DNA of 64,000 nt from Pikeienuella piscinae (GCF_011044155.1 NZ_CP049056.1:4309046-4373045); one strand, 5' to 3'. Positions 37,708-46,414 are shown, counted from the first letter of the stretch. Program-made: numbers and translations. Notes: generated by a model not told the origin, from the sequence alone.

Positions 37708-39127
37708 ACCCGCCCGGCCCCTTGCCGAGGTGATGGGCGCCGTGCGGCAGCGGGCCGTGCTTGCGCCACCAGCGCAGCAGACCGTGAGAGAGGCGGACCT
37801 TTTCGGCCCCAACCTCCAGCTCCGGCCGGATCCGCATCCACGAGGATTTCGAGTAGGCCATGCGCTGCCCGAGGTAGATGCTGCGGTGGCCGATGATCAC
37901 GTAAGCCGCGATCGCGGCGCCGGCCAGATAGACGATGCGGATGCCGCCGCCGATCAGCTCCATCCCCATAAGCACGGCGGCGATCGGCGTGTTGGAGGCC
38001 GCGGCGATCACCGACACCAGCCCCACCGCCGCGCCGAGGCCCGGATCGAGACCGATCAGCGGGGCGAAAGCGTTGCCCGCCATCGCGCCGATCACGAATT
38101 GCGGCGTCGCGATGCCGCCGTAGAAGCCTGACCCGAGGGTGATGGCGACCACGAGAGTCTTCCAGAAGAAGCCGAGATAGGGCATCGGTTCGCCGCCGAT
38201 GGCGCGCTCCACCAGCGGCAGGCTGAGCCCCAGATAGTCGGTTGGGATGACCAGCGCCAGAAGCGCGATGATCGCGCCGCCGATGAGCGGCATCAGGGGC
38301 GGCCAGAGTTTGAAGCGGACTCTCACGGCTGTGAAGAACCGGCCCATGCCATGCACGAGCTCGACGAAGATCAGCGCGACGATCCCGGCGATCACGCCGA
38401 TCACGATGATCTTGAAGAAGAGCATTTCGGAAAAGTCCGGCAGATAGGAGAGATGATAATAGAGATAGGGGAGGCCCCACCATTTGCTGACCTGAAACGA
38501 GGTGACGCCCGCCACGATCGCCGGAAACAGGAAGTCGTGGCGGATGCGCCCGATGGACAGCACCTCGACGCCGTAGATCGCCCCGGCGACCGGCGTGCCG
38601 AAGACGCTGGCGAAACCGGCGCTGATGCCGCACGCCACGAGGCGTTGGCGCAGCTCGGAATTGAGGCGCAGCACTTCGCCGATCGCCGCGCCCAGCGACG
38701 CGCCGATATGCGAACAGGGTCCCTCCTTCCCGGCCGAGCCGCCGCACGCGAGCGTGATGATCGCCGCCACCGGCTTGATCAGAATGGTCCGGAACGGCAT
38801 GTGCCCTTTCTGGACATGCACCGCATCGAACAGCGAATCCTTCAGGCCGCCCGCGTTGACGCGGTAGCCGTAATGCAGCAGCAGCCCGTTCAGCAGCCCG
38901 CCCGCCGGCAGCATGATCGCCAGCACCCAGAAGGGCGCCGAGGCGGTCTGGTCGATCATGAAGAAGAGCGCGTACAGGAAAAACGTGCAGCCGGTGCCCA
39001 CGATCGCGCCGGCGATGGTTGCGAGAACGAGCCACTGGGCCACCGTGACGAGCATGACGGCGAGTTCGACGAAATTGATTCGGGGCATGAGGTGATGCCC
39101 GGCCAGCATGCGGAAAAAGCGTCTCAT
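37565..39127 (-). CDS. ClC-family chloride channel/transporter
   Basis: About ten membrane helices. ClC signatures: GGSAGKEGPCSHIGA with the gating glutamate, the GISAGFASVFGTPVAGA helix, and GSGFYGGIATPQFVIGA near the pore. No C-terminal CBS domains are evident. After about residue 420 comes a soluble tail that in its last 48 codons overlaps the convergent thioesterase by 143 bp. The ATG at 39127 is preferred over TTG 39139. Length is 520 residues. The AT-rich upstream region carries two TTGCGCAA palindromes. Transport mode, channel or H+/Cl- exchange, is not decided. Confidence 0.85.
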   Translation of the reverse strand: MRRFFRMLAGHHLMPRINFVELAVMLVTVAQWLVLATIAGAIVGTGCTFFLYALFFMIDQTASAPFWVLAIMLPAGGLLNGLLLHYGYRVNAGGLKDSLFDAVHVQKGHMPFRTILIKPVAAIITLACGGSAGKEGPCSHIGASLGAAIGEVLRLNSELRQRLVACGISAGFASVFGTPVAGAIYGVEVLSIGRIRHDFLFPAIVAGVTSFQVSKWWGLPYLYYHLSYLPDFSEMLFFKIIVIGVIAGIVALIFVELVHGMGRFFTAVRVRFKLWPPLMPLIGGAIIALLALVIPTDYLGLSLPLVERAIGGEPMPYLGFFWKTLVVAITLGSGFYGGIATPQFVIGAMAGNAFAPLIGLDPGLGAAVGLVSVIAAASNTPIAAVLMGMELIGGGIRIVYLAGAAIAAYVIIGHRSIYLGQRMAYSKSSWMRIRPELEVGAEKVRLSHGLLRWWRKHGPLPHGAHHLGKGPGGFNRAGEYRAAAPLASDAAKTPAPYASKPSAPESSPDKGRDAGSPDRH

Positions 39128-39327
39128 ATGAGGTGGCAACCCGGACCGGTCACGACGAGATCCAAGTTCTATTCAAGTTGGTGTATTTGCGCAAGTTCGG
39201 ATAAATACGTTTGCGCAATGCAGCACCATTCATAAGATATCTCTTGTTTTTGTAATTTGATACTTCGTTCGAAATTTAATTACGAATTGAGTTTCATGTA
39301 TAATGCTGATTTATAGAAATAGGGATT
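39128..39327. promoter_or_regulatory. AT-rich intergenic region with twin TTGCGCAA palindromes, upstream of the ClC gene
   Basis: The 200 bp between pepP and the ClC gene are strikingly AT-rich from 39160 on. The 9-mer TTTGCGCAA occurs at 39186-39194 and 39210-39218, start to start 24 bp. TTGCGCAA is its own reverse complement, so these look like two dimeric operator sites near the ClC promoter on the minus strand. An AGATATCT palindrome is at 39236-39243. No gene is seen. Confidence 0.5.
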
Positions 39328-41124
39328 TCATAACGGCGCTGTCGCGGCCTCCAGCCACGCGCCATCGCGCGCGTCGAGCGCAGGTTTCAGCGTGTCGCGA
39401 ACCCGCGCGTGATAGGCGTCGAGCCAGGCGCGCTCCTCCGCGTCGAGCAGGGCCGGGTCGACCAGCCGCCGGTCGATGGGCGCCAGCGTCAGCGTCTCGA
39501 AGCTCATCATCGCGCGATCGCCGCCTTCGGGGATGGACGCCTCCTCGATCAGAAGAAGGTTCTCGATCCGGATGCCGAATGCGCCGGTGCGGTAATAGCC
39601 CGGCTCGTTGGAGACCATCATGCCGGGCCGAAGCGCGACAGCGCCGCGTCTTGAAAGCGATTGCGGTCCCTCGTGAACGCAGAGATATGCCCCGATCCCG
39701 TGGCCGGTGCCGTGATCGTAATCGAACCCCGCGCGCCAGAGCGCGGCGCGCGCCATGGTGTCGAGGTCGCGCCCCGTGGTCCGGAGCGGAAACCGCGCGC
39801 GGGAAACGGCGATCATGCCCTTGAGCACAAGGGTGAACGCGCGGACCGCGCCTTCCGGCGGCGGGCCGACGGCGATGGTGCGCGTGATGTCGGTGGTCCC
39901 GTCCAGGTACTGGCCGCCGGAATCAACCAGCATCAGCTCACCCGGAGAGAGCTTCCTGTCGGTCGCTTCCGTCACCCGGTAGTGAACGATGGCGCCGTTG
40001 GGCCCGGCGCCGGCGATTGTGTCGAAGGAAATGTCCATCAGCGCGTTGGTCGCCCGGCGCTCCGCCTCCAGTCGTTTGGCGATGGCGATCTCGGTCAGCG
40101 CGCCGCTGGGCGCTTCGCGGTCCAGCCAGGCGAGAAACCGCGCCATCGCCACGCCATCGCGAAAATGCGCGGCGCGCGCGCCCGCCCTTTCCGCCGCGTT
40201 CTTGATCGCTTTCGGCATGACGCAGGGGTCTTCGCCCCAGATGATCCTCACCTTCGCCGATTCGAGCGCCCGCGCGACCGCGAGGGGAGAGGAACGACGA
40301 TCGAGCAGCGCGCCGCCCTCGATATTCCTGAGGGCCGAGAGGAATTCATCGCGGCCGGCGATCGCGACATCCGGCCCGAGATGCGCCCGGAGCGCCGGGT
40401 CGGCGTCCTGGCCGGGGCGGAGGAACAGCATCGCCTTCCCGCTGGCGTGAAGAATGGCGAAGGCCAGCGGCACGGGGTTTCGTGGGATGTCTCCGCCGCG
40501 CAGGTTCAAGAGCCACGCGATGCTGTCCGGCAGGGTCAGCGCCGCCGCGCCGGCCCCGGCCTCCGCGACGGCGCGTCCGATGCGCGCGCGTTTCTGAGCG
40601 GCGCTCTCGCCGGCCAGTTCGTCGGGATAGGGACAGATCGGGGCGGCGGGGGGCGCGGGGCGGTCCGCCCAGATCGCATCGACGGGGTTGGTCTCCACGG
40701 CCACGGCGGTGAGACCGCGTCGCTCCAGCGCGTCGATCTCCGCCTTGCCGTGGAGCCAGGGGTCGAACCCGATCCGGGCGCCGGCGGGCGCCGCACCGTC
40801 CAGCCATTCGCCGACGGGGGTTTCGTGCAGCGCCTGAAGCGTCCACGAGGCCGGGTCCGTCTGTCGTTCGGCCTGGAGCGTGTAGCGCCCATCGACGAAA
40901 AGCGCCGCGCGTTCCGCGAGAACCACCGCGATACCGGCGGAGCCGGTAAAGCCGGTGACGTAGGCGAGGCGCGCATCCGCCGGCGGCACGTATTCGCCCT
41001 GGTGGGCGTCGGCGCGGGGGATCAGGAACCCGTCGAGCCCCTGCCGCGCCATCTCCGCCCTGAGCGCGGCGAGCCGTTCGCCGCCAGGCACGATTCCCGG
41101 GGGTGCGCTGAAGTCCTGAAACAT
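39328..41124 (-). CDS. pepP: Xaa-Pro aminopeptidase (M24B), long form
   Basis: Metallopeptidase removing N-terminal residues next to proline, cytoplasmic. The creatinase-like N-terminal domain has YVTGFTGSAG and FVDGRYTLQAE. The M24 catalytic domain shows LVDSGGQYLDGTTDITR (both metal Asps), GTGHGIG with the catalytic His, and NEPGYYRTGAFGIRIENL (metal Glu). At 598 residues it is the three-domain form also found in eukaryotes and many alphaproteobacteria. GGAGGAT before the ATG at 41124 supports the start. A lipoprotein gene lies 91 bp upstream on the same strand. Confidence 0.93.
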   Translation of the reverse strand: MFQDFSAPPGIVPGGERLAALRAEMARQGLDGFLIPRADAHQGEYVPPADARLAYVTGFTGSAGIAVVLAERAALFVDGRYTLQAERQTDPASWTLQALHETPVGEWLDGAAPAGARIGFDPWLHGKAEIDALERRGLTAVAVETNPVDAIWADRPAPPAAPICPYPDELAGESAAQKRARIGRAVAEAGAGAAALTLPDSIAWLLNLRGGDIPRNPVPLAFAILHASGKAMLFLRPGQDADPALRAHLGPDVAIAGRDEFLSALRNIEGGALLDRRSSPLAVARALESAKVRIIWGEDPCVMPKAIKNAAERAGARAAHFRDGVAMARFLAWLDREAPSGALTEIAIAKRLEAERRATNALMDISFDTIAGAGPNGAIVHYRVTEATDRKLSPGELMLVDSGGQYLDGTTDITRTIAVGPPPEGAVRAFTLVLKGMIAVSRARFPLRTTGRDLDTMARAALWRAGFDYDHGTGHGIGAYLCVHEGPQSLSRRGAVALRPGMMVSNEPGYYRTGAFGIRIENLLLIEEASIPEGGDRAMMSFETLTLAPIDRRLVDPALLDAEERAWLDAYHARVRDTLKPALDARDGAWLEAATAPL

Positions 41125-41215
41125 GGGAAGATCCTCCGGGCGGCTGGCGGGACGCGAATGTTCACCTTGAGGCGGACAAGCGCAAGCCTTGGCGGCCGGG
41201 CGCGCCCCCGGCGCG

Positions 41216-42076
41216 TCAGTCCGTCAGGGCGTCGCGCGCCTCGACGCCGAGCAGGACCGTCATTTCCTCGCCCGAAGCGTTTGAGAGGACGAGTCGCTCG
41301 GCCAGCCTCCCGCGTCGATAGCCGAATGGCTCGCGCCGGCCGGAAAACCGGGCGCCGTCGGCGAGAAGCAGTTCCGCCTGGTCGCCAAGAAGCGCGACCC
41401 GGGCCACCTCCCCCTCGAGGTCGCGCAAGCTGACGAGTTCCGCCCCGTCGACAGGGTGCAGCGCCTCGGCGACGAGGCGGCGATGGCCGTCGGGGGCGAT
41501 CATCAGCGCCGAGACGACGGGCGCGAAGGTGAAATCACCCTGCGGGGCCAGAAGCACGTCATCCACCGCCATCAGCCTGCAACTGCAACTCTTGGGCGCC
41601 GCGCGCCGCGCGAGGATGTCGAGGCAGGCGTCGAGCGCGGACGCGGCCGCTTCGGTGCGCGATGAGAAAGGCGCCCCGCCCTGGGTGGAGAACGCCGCGG
41701 CGGGGCAGTTCTCCGCGGGCGCGCCACGCGCGAGCGCGCGTGGAAACGCGGAGGAGAGAAACGCCGCGCCCTCCGGCGACGCCCTGAGCCAGGGAATCGC
41801 GGAGATCTCCACCATCCGCGCCCGCGGAAGCGCGGCGACGCGACTCGCCGATGCGGTCGAAGCCCCGGCGGCGGCCGCCGGGACGCCGGCGACGTCGGCG
41901 GCGGCGAGGACAGGCGGGAATGGCGCCGCGGCGAACCGCATCAGATCGCCGGCGGACGGTCCGGAAAGCCGCCCTCCACCGGAGGGCGCGCACGCCGCCA
42001 ACGCGATGACGCCGATCATACCGCGCATCGCTGCGCTGAATCCCTTTCTACGCCCGCTCAATGAGGTCTCCACCAT
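41216..42076 (-). CDS. putative lipoprotein of unknown function
   Basis: The N-terminus carries a signal peptide with lipobox LAAC (IGVIALAACAPSGGG), so it is probably lipid-anchored. No known domain was recognised. A central Cys-rich block (LDACLDILARRAAPKSCSC, one of three nearby cysteines) and an Ala-rich segment at residues 55-85 stand out. The second half (FTFAPVVSALMIAPDGHRRL) looks beta-rich. The ATG at 42076 is chosen over TTG 42109 and ATG 42028; no strong ribosome-binding site settles it. Length is 286 residues by this start. It is transcribed divergently from the double cold-shock gene and shares three TGACGTCA-like sites with it. Confidence 0.6.
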   Translation of the reverse strand: MVETSLSGRRKGFSAAMRGMIGVIALAACAPSGGGRLSGPSAGDLMRFAAAPFPPVLAAADVAGVPAAAAGASTASASRVAALPRARMVEISAIPWLRASPEGAAFLSSAFPRALARGAPAENCPAAAFSTQGGAPFSSRTEAAASALDACLDILARRAAPKSCSCRLMAVDDVLLAPQGDFTFAPVVSALMIAPDGHRRLVAEALHPVDGAELVSLRDLEGEVARVALLGDQAELLLADGARFSGRREPFGYRRGRLAERLVLSNASGEEMTVLLGVEARDALTD

Positions 42077-42192
42077 AGAAGGTCTTGACGTCACCTTAAG
42101 GCGAGACAATTATTTTGCCATATCTTCACGTCAGATGATATCATGTGGTGAAACTGTGACGGGTTGACGTCAGGTGGGGTAATGTTTTGAGT
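42077..42192. promoter_or_regulatory. divergent regulatory region with three TGACGTCA-type palindromes
   Basis: TGACGTCA occurs exactly at 42086-42093 and 42165-42172, and TCACGTCA (one mismatch) at 42126-42133. The starts are 40 and 39 bp apart, close to four helical turns each. The palindromes lie between the divergent lipoprotein and double cold-shock genes. A common dimeric regulator is a natural reading, but the protein is unknown. Confidence 0.55.
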
Positions 42193-42747
42193 ATGGCTGA
42201 TACAACCGATGCGCACCCCGTAGAGGGGCGCGTGAAATGGTATGATACCGGAAAAGGCTATGGTTTCGTCACGGCTGATGACGGCGCCGGCGACGTTCTT
42301 CTGCACGCCAACTGTCTGCGCCGATCAGGCCTGACGCAGGCGCCCGAAGGCGCACGGGTGGTGCTTGAAGCGGTGCGGGGGGATCGCGGGCGACAGGCGG
42401 TCGCCGTGCTCAAGATCGACGCGCCGGAGGCCGCCGCGGCCGCGCCAACGCTCGACAAGCCGACCGAAATCGTCGCGGCGCTGGCCGTCGCTGAAGGCTG
42501 GTTCGCGGCCCGCGTCAAGTGGTTCGACCGGGCGAAAGGCTTTGGGTTCGTCAATGTGTTCGGCGACGAGACCGACGTTTTCCTGCACATGGAGACGCTG
42601 CGCGCCGCGGGGTTGCCCGATCTTGCGCCGGGCGAGGCTGTCGCGATCCGCGTGGCGCAAGGGCCGCGCGGGCGGATGGCCGCCGAGGTGAAAGCGTGGG
42701 AGCGGATGTGCTCCGACAAGCTGGACGCGGAGGCGAAACCGTCCTGA
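42193..42747 (+). CDS. double cold-shock-domain protein
   Basis: Two cold-shock (OB-fold) domains in tandem. The first has [20 protein letters not shown] with the RNP1-like motif GKGYGFV, and the second [19 protein letters not shown] (RNP1 AKGFGFV, RNP2 DVFLHME). They are joined by an Ala-rich linker at about residues 78-100. Such alphaproteobacterial CSPs bind RNA or single-stranded DNA. Length is 184 residues. The ATG at 42193 is used, although a TTG at 42187 has a better-placed GGTGGGG; ATG TTT TGA at 42182 is a tiny upstream open frame. The DUF192 gene follows two bases downstream. Confidence 0.9.
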   Translation: MADTTDAHPVEGRVKWYDTGKGYGFVTADDGAGDVLLHANCLRRSGLTQAPEGARVVLEAVRGDRGRQAVAVLKIDAPEAAAAAPTLDKPTEIVAALAVAEGWFAARVKWFDRAKGFGFVNVFGDETDVFLHMETLRAAGLPDLAPGEAVAIRVAQGPRGRMAAEVKAWERMCSDKLDAEAKPS

Positions 42748-42749
42748 TC

Positions 42750-43220
42750 GTGATCGCGCGGGCCGTCATCCTCGCTCTCGCCGTGCTGGCGGCGACGTCC
42801 GTGCGCGCCGATACGGCGCCCTGCGCGCCGGAAACGATCACGATTCGCGCCGACGACGGCGTCGCGGAGTTCGCCGTGGAAATCGCCGACACCAGCGCGT
42901 CTCGCGCGAAGGGCTTGATGTTTCGCGAGGAGATGCCCGCCGACGCCGGCATGTTGTTCGTATATGACGACGCTGACCAGGTCGCGTTCTGGATGAAAAA
43001 CACCCCCTTGTCGCTTGATATCATTTTCTTCAATCGGCATGGCGTCATCTGCTCGATCACGGAGGCGGCGACGCCCTTCTCGACGGACCGGATCCCATCC
43101 GGCTGCGCCGCGCAGACTGTGCTTGAGTTGAACGCCGGCGTTGCCGCGGCGCGTGGGCTGAAGCGCGGCGCCCCGGCGCGCCATCCCGCCATCATGGATC
43201 CCGTCTGGGCCTGCGAATGA
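42750..43220 (+). CDS. DUF192 (UPF0127) family exported protein
   Basis: The DUF192 signature is clear: RAKGLMFREEMPADAGMLFVY, VAFWMKNTPLSLDIIFF (cited in part: FWMKNTPLSLDI) and VLELNAGVAAARGL. A signal peptide (AVILALAVLAATSVRA) suggests export. Length is 156 residues from a GTG at 42750. It follows the double cold-shock gene by two bases, a pairing common in rhodobacteria. Function of the family is unknown. Confidence 0.85.
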   Translation: MIARAVILALAVLAATSVRADTAPCAPETITIRADDGVAEFAVEIADTSASRAKGLMFREEMPADAGMLFVYDDADQVAFWMKNTPLSLDIIFFNRHGVICSITEAATPFSTDRIPSGCAAQTVLELNAGVAAARGLKRGAPARHPAIMDPVWACE

Positions 43221-43343
43221 GCCGGCGCCGCCGATGAGGGGGGCACGACGCGCGGACACGCGCGCGGCGAATCGCATGACGCGCCGCGCTCGACGCCGCC
43301 GGGCGCGGCGCGGGCGCCGCTGGGCGAACAGGGCGGGCCTGGC

Positions 43344-43610
43344 GTGATCGAGGGCGGAGGCGGAGGGTTCGGGCGTCATCCGGGCAAGCGGATCGACCTC
43401 TATGATTCCGCTCGGGAGGGGTGTTCGGCCACGCCACTGGCGCCATTGGCGGAGATGGCGAAGCGGCGGTTGCTGGCGGATAACGCGATGCTGACGCAAC
43501 GGTCGCTCGCCGGTCTCTGGTCAGGGGTGACCGAAGATCCTTTCGCCGGAGCCATGCTGTATGCGTCCGATAACGGCGATCTGGCCGCGACGGAACGGGA
43601 GGCCGGGTGA
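43344..43610 (+). CDS. small hypothetical protein upstream of the nucleosidase gene
   Basis: An 88-residue frame from GTG 43344 whose stop overlaps or abuts the nucleosidase start. The second half (EMAKRRLLADNAMLTQRSLAGLWSGVTEDPF, given here as its start KRRLLADNAMLTQ) uses mainly G/C third bases and reads as a plausible protein; the first half is Gly-rich and less convincing. An internal ATG at 43456 would give about 51 residues. No family is recognised. The 123 bp before it (43221-43343) hold nothing recognisable. Confidence 0.35.
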   Translation: MIEGGGGGFGRHPGKRIDLYDSAREGCSATPLAPLAEMAKRRLLADNAMLTQRSLAGLWSGVTEDPFAGAMLYASDNGDLAATEREAG

Positions 43611-43624
43611 CTTTGAGAGGCAAG

Positions 43625-44161
43625 ATGAACGACATACTGGTCTTTGTGGCGTTGGAGGATGAATTGCCGCGCGCCGCCGCCGCACCTTATGAGGTTGTCT
43701 ATACAGGCGTCGGCAAGGTCAACGCGGCGCTTGCTGCGGCGGAGGCGTTCGCGGCGCGGCGACCGGGACTCGCTGTCAATTACGGCACGGCGGGGGCGGT
43801 GACGCCGGGGCTCGCCGGGCTTCTCGATTGCGGCGCGGCGGCGCAGCGCGACATGGATCTCCGTCCGCTCGGTCTCGAACTTGGCGTCACCTACGGCGAT
43901 TCCGACCCGCCGGTACTGCGCTGGGACGCGGGGCCGGTCGTCGGCTCCGGCGACAGTTTCGCCGCGGCGCGTCCCGAACTCGCCTGCGATCTCGTGGATA
44001 TGGAAGCCTATGCGCTGGCCAAGGCGGCGCGGCGCGCCGGGGTCTCCTTCCGCTGCCTCAAATACGTCACCGACGCCGCGGACGAGGGTGCGGCGGCCGA
44101 TTGGGCGCAGAACAAGGCCCGGGGCGCGGCGCTGTTTTCCGCCTGGCTGCGCGCGCTCTGA
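43625..44161 (+). CDS. MTA/SAH nucleosidase-like protein
   Basis: Nucleoside-phosphorylase fold: TGVGKVNAALAAAEAF is the N-terminal signature, NYGTAGAV the ribose-binding strand, VVGSGDSFA and VDMEAYALAKAA the nucleotide-binding and catalytic Glu/Met block, and KYVTDAADEGAAADW the C-terminal signature. At 178 residues it is shorter than E. coli MTAN (about 230) but complete in motif order, as in the short rhodobacterial type. GAGAGG four bases before ATG 43625 supports this start over GTG 43607. It converges on the SRAP gene. Confidence 0.82.
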   Translation: MNDILVFVALEDELPRAAAAPYEVVYTGVGKVNAALAAAEAFAARRPGLAVNYGTAGAVTPGLAGLLDCGAAAQRDMDLRPLGLELGVTYGDSDPPVLRWDAGPVVGSGDSFAAARPELACDLVDMEAYALAKAARRAGVSFRCLKYVTDAADEGAAADWAQNKARGAALFSAWLRAL

Positions 44162-44169
44162 GGCGCCGG

Positions 44170-44184
44170 CTAGGCGCCGCCTAG
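44170..44184. terminator. small palindrome between convergent genes
   Basis: CTAGGCG and CGCCTAG (44170-44184) form a 15-base palindrome around a single C, between the nucleosidase (+) and SRAP (-) stop codons; it includes the SRAP stop. GGCGCC also repeats at 44162-44167 and 44173-44178. A shared weak terminator is possible. Confidence 0.3.
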
Positions 44185-44798
44185 GGTTCCTCGATCAGTT
44201 CGGGCCCGTCATCCTCGAGCCCGAACCGGGCGACGGGGTGATGGCGGAGACGCGCGTCGGCGCCGAAATCGGCGTCGTCTTCGCCGGCGAGCCACACTTC
44301 GCGCTCTTCGGCGTTCAGGATGACCGGCATCCGGTGATGAACATCGCGCGCGTCGTCGTTCGCGGCGCGGGTCATGATCGCGCAGGTCAGATAGTCGCTC
44401 CAGCGCGACGCGAGCCCGGCGAACCAGAGCGTCTCCTCGTTGCCGGCGTTCAGGAAGACATGCGGCTGTTTCGCCCCCTTCGCGCCGGTCCATTCATAGT
44501 AGCCGCCAGCCGGGATCAGGCAGCGGCCGTATCGCCAGACCGCGCGAAAGCTCGGTTTCGTCGCCGCGTCCTCGATCCGCGCGTTGAATGTGCTCGGCTT
44601 CCACGCCTTGAGGTCGCCCTTGTGCCAGGAGGGGACCAGCCACCACCGGGCGATCATCGCCGTCCGCCCCGCCTGCGCGACGATGAGCACATTCTGCGTC
44701 GGTTTCACGTTCCAGCGGCGTGGGATCGGGTCGATCTTCTTTTCGTCCCATTCGACTTCCGTGCCTCGAAGGTTCGGGTCTATGAAACGGCCACACAT
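44181..44798 (-). CDS. SRAP-family (YedK/HMCES-like) abasic-site DNA-protein crosslink protein
   Basis: SRAP proteins crosslink to abasic sites in single-stranded DNA through the N-terminal cysteine, exposed after Met removal. The start MCGRF provides Cys2; NARIEDAATKPSFR, CLIPAGGYYEW with the catalytic Glu, and HHRMPVIL with the conserved His follow in the normal order. Length is 205 residues, as expected. Most likely monocistronic. It faces away from the tRNA-Pro gene. Confidence 0.94.
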   Translation of the reverse strand: MCGRFIDPNLRGTEVEWDEKKIDPIPRRWNVKPTQNVLIVAQAGRTAMIARWWLVPSWHKGDLKAWKPSTFNARIEDAATKPSFRAVWRYGRCLIPAGGYYEWTGAKGAKQPHVFLNAGNEETLWFAGLASRWSDYLTCAIMTRAANDDARDVHHRMPVILNAEEREVWLAGEDDADFGADARLRHHPVARFGLEDDGPELIEEP

Positions 44799-44937
44799 TC
44801 CTTGCTCCCTACTGGCGCGCGCCGCGCGATCATCAGCGACGGCGCGATGGTTTCCATCCCCCCGGTTCCGCTTGCGTCGCGGATCGGCTGACTGTAGAGC
44901 CTTCGAAGATCAGAGAGAACGGCGGATTCGCCTGCAT

Positions 44938-45014
<77 letters not shown>

Positions 45015-45045
45015 TCCATCAAGACTGCGGATCGGCCGGAAACCA

Positions 45046-45069
45046 CCCCTTATCGCACGCGATAAGGGG
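45046..45069. terminator. strong inverted repeat downstream of tRNA-Pro
   Basis: CCCCTTATCGC (45046-45056) and GCGATAAGGGG (45059-45069) are perfect 11-bp complements separated by two bases, so the stem is effectively CCCCTTATCG with a small loop. It lies 31 bases after the tRNA and 79 bases before the convergent SulP stop. A bidirectional terminator is likely, although there is no long T-run. Confidence 0.6.
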
Positions 45070-45148
45070 ATTAACAAACTGAAGTAAAACAGTTTTCAGG
45101 AGTTACATGTTTTTCGGGCCGCGATGGCGCGGCCGCGCGTCATCCGCG

Positions 45149-46390
45149 TCACCGCCCCTCGTCGCGGCGGCGAAGGCGAAGCGCGAGGCCGACGACGACG
45201 CCGACGCCGATCGCGACGGTGAGATCGGCGAGGACGGTCAGCACCAGCGTCAGCAGCAGCAGCAGCCGGTCGGCCATCGGGGTCTTCATGAGCCGGCCCC
45301 AGTTGCTCGGCTCGGTCATGTTCCACGCCGTCAGCATCAGCAGCCCGGCGAGCGCCGGTAGCGCCAACGCGCCGGCCAGCCGCGCCCCCAGCATCATCAC
45401 CGCCAGAATGACGAGCGCGTGAATGATGCCGGCCATCGGCGTCTTGGCGCCGGCGCGGACGCTGGTCGCGGTGCGCGCGATCGCGCCCGTCGCCGGGAGG
45501 CCGCCGAAGAGCGCCGAACCGATATTGGCCGCGCCCTGCGCGAGCACCTCCGCGTTCGGCCGGTGCCGTCCGCCCATCATCCGGTCGGCGACGGTCGCTG
45601 AAAGCAGCGATTCGACCGCCGCCAGAAAAGCGATGACGAAGGCCGATGGCAGCAACTCGACGATCAGGCCGACGGAGGCTGTCGGCAGGCCCGGGAGCGG
45701 CAGCCGGTCCGGCAGCGCGCCGAAGCGCGATTCGACCGTCTCGACCGGCAGCGCGGCGAGCGCGGCGACAAGGGAGACGAGGGCGATCGCGACAATGAGG
45801 CCCGGAAGCCGCGGGGCGAGCCGCCGGAAAAGCAGGATGAGCACGATGGCCACGACCCCGACGCCCAGAGCCGAGGGATTGAGCGTCTCCCGCGCCGCCC
45901 AGAGCGCCTCGATCTTCGGCAGAAAATCGGCCGGGTTGGTCGCCATCTCCAGCCCGAAGAAATCCTTCAGCTGGCTTGCGGCGATGACGATTCCTATGCC
46001 GATGGTGAAGCCCTCGATCACCGGGGCGGGAACGTAGATGATCAGCCCGCCAAGCCGGAACCAGCCGGCGACGAGCAGGATGAGCCCGGCCATCAAGGTC
46101 GCCAGCACCAGCCCCTCGTAGCCGTGCGCGGCGATTACGCCGTAAACGACGACGATGAACGCGCCGGTCGGCCCGCCGATCTGGACCCGGCTGCCGCCAA
46201 GCGCCGAGATCAGCAACCCCCCGACGATCGCGGTCACCAGCCCCTCGGCCGGGCCGGCGCCGGAGGCGATGGCGATGGCGATGGAGAGCGGCAGCGCCAC
46301 CATCGCTACGGTGAAGCCGGCGAAGAGATCGGCGGCGAATTGAGACCAGGAGTAGTCGGCGAGAGTCGTGATAATCTTCGGTTTACGCAT
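45149..46390 (-). CDS. SulP-family anion transporter without STAS domain
   Basis: About ten to twelve membrane helices from residue 17 on. SulP features are GFTVAMVALPLSIAIAIASG, the SRVQIGGPTGAFIVVVYG motif, and LATLMAGLILL followed by VPAPVIEGFTIGIG. The usual cytoplasmic STAS domain after the last helix is missing; the protein stops at residue 413 with LALRLRRRDEGR. Typical SulP proteins have about 500-560 residues. Substrate (sulfate, bicarbonate or other anion) cannot be inferred. The GlxA-type regulator gene ends 24 bases upstream on the same strand. Confidence 0.83.
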   Translation of the reverse strand: MRKPKIITTLADYSWSQFAADLFAGFTVAMVALPLSIAIAIASGAGPAEGLVTAIVGGLLISALGGSRVQIGGPTGAFIVVVYGVIAAHGYEGLVLATLMAGLILLVAGWFRLGGLIIYVPAPVIEGFTIGIGIVIAASQLKDFFGLEMATNPADFLPKIEALWAARETLNPSALGVGVVAIVLILLFRRLAPRLPGLIVAIALVSLVAALAALPVETVESRFGALPDRLPLPGLPTASVGLIVELLPSAFVIAFLAAVESLLSATVADRMMGGRHRPNAEVLAQGAANIGSALFGGLPATGAIARTATSVRAGAKTPMAGIIHALVILAVMMLGARLAGALALPALAGLLMLTAWNMTEPSNWGRLMKTPMADRLLLLLTLVLTVLADLTVAIGVGVVVGLALRLRRRDEGR

Positions 46391-46414
46391 ATGTCTTCCC
46401 GGCCCGTGGCCGCG

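Noticed and set aside
42182..42190. ATG TTT TGA minimal upstream frame before the cold-shock gene
   Set aside because: Two codons are too short to call; mentioned only because it overlaps possible alternative starts.
43192..43635. Minus-strand 147-codon frame opposite the small hypothetical gene
   Set aside because: Arg/Pro/Ala-rich shadow frame with no start signal; the plus-strand reading is more protein-like.
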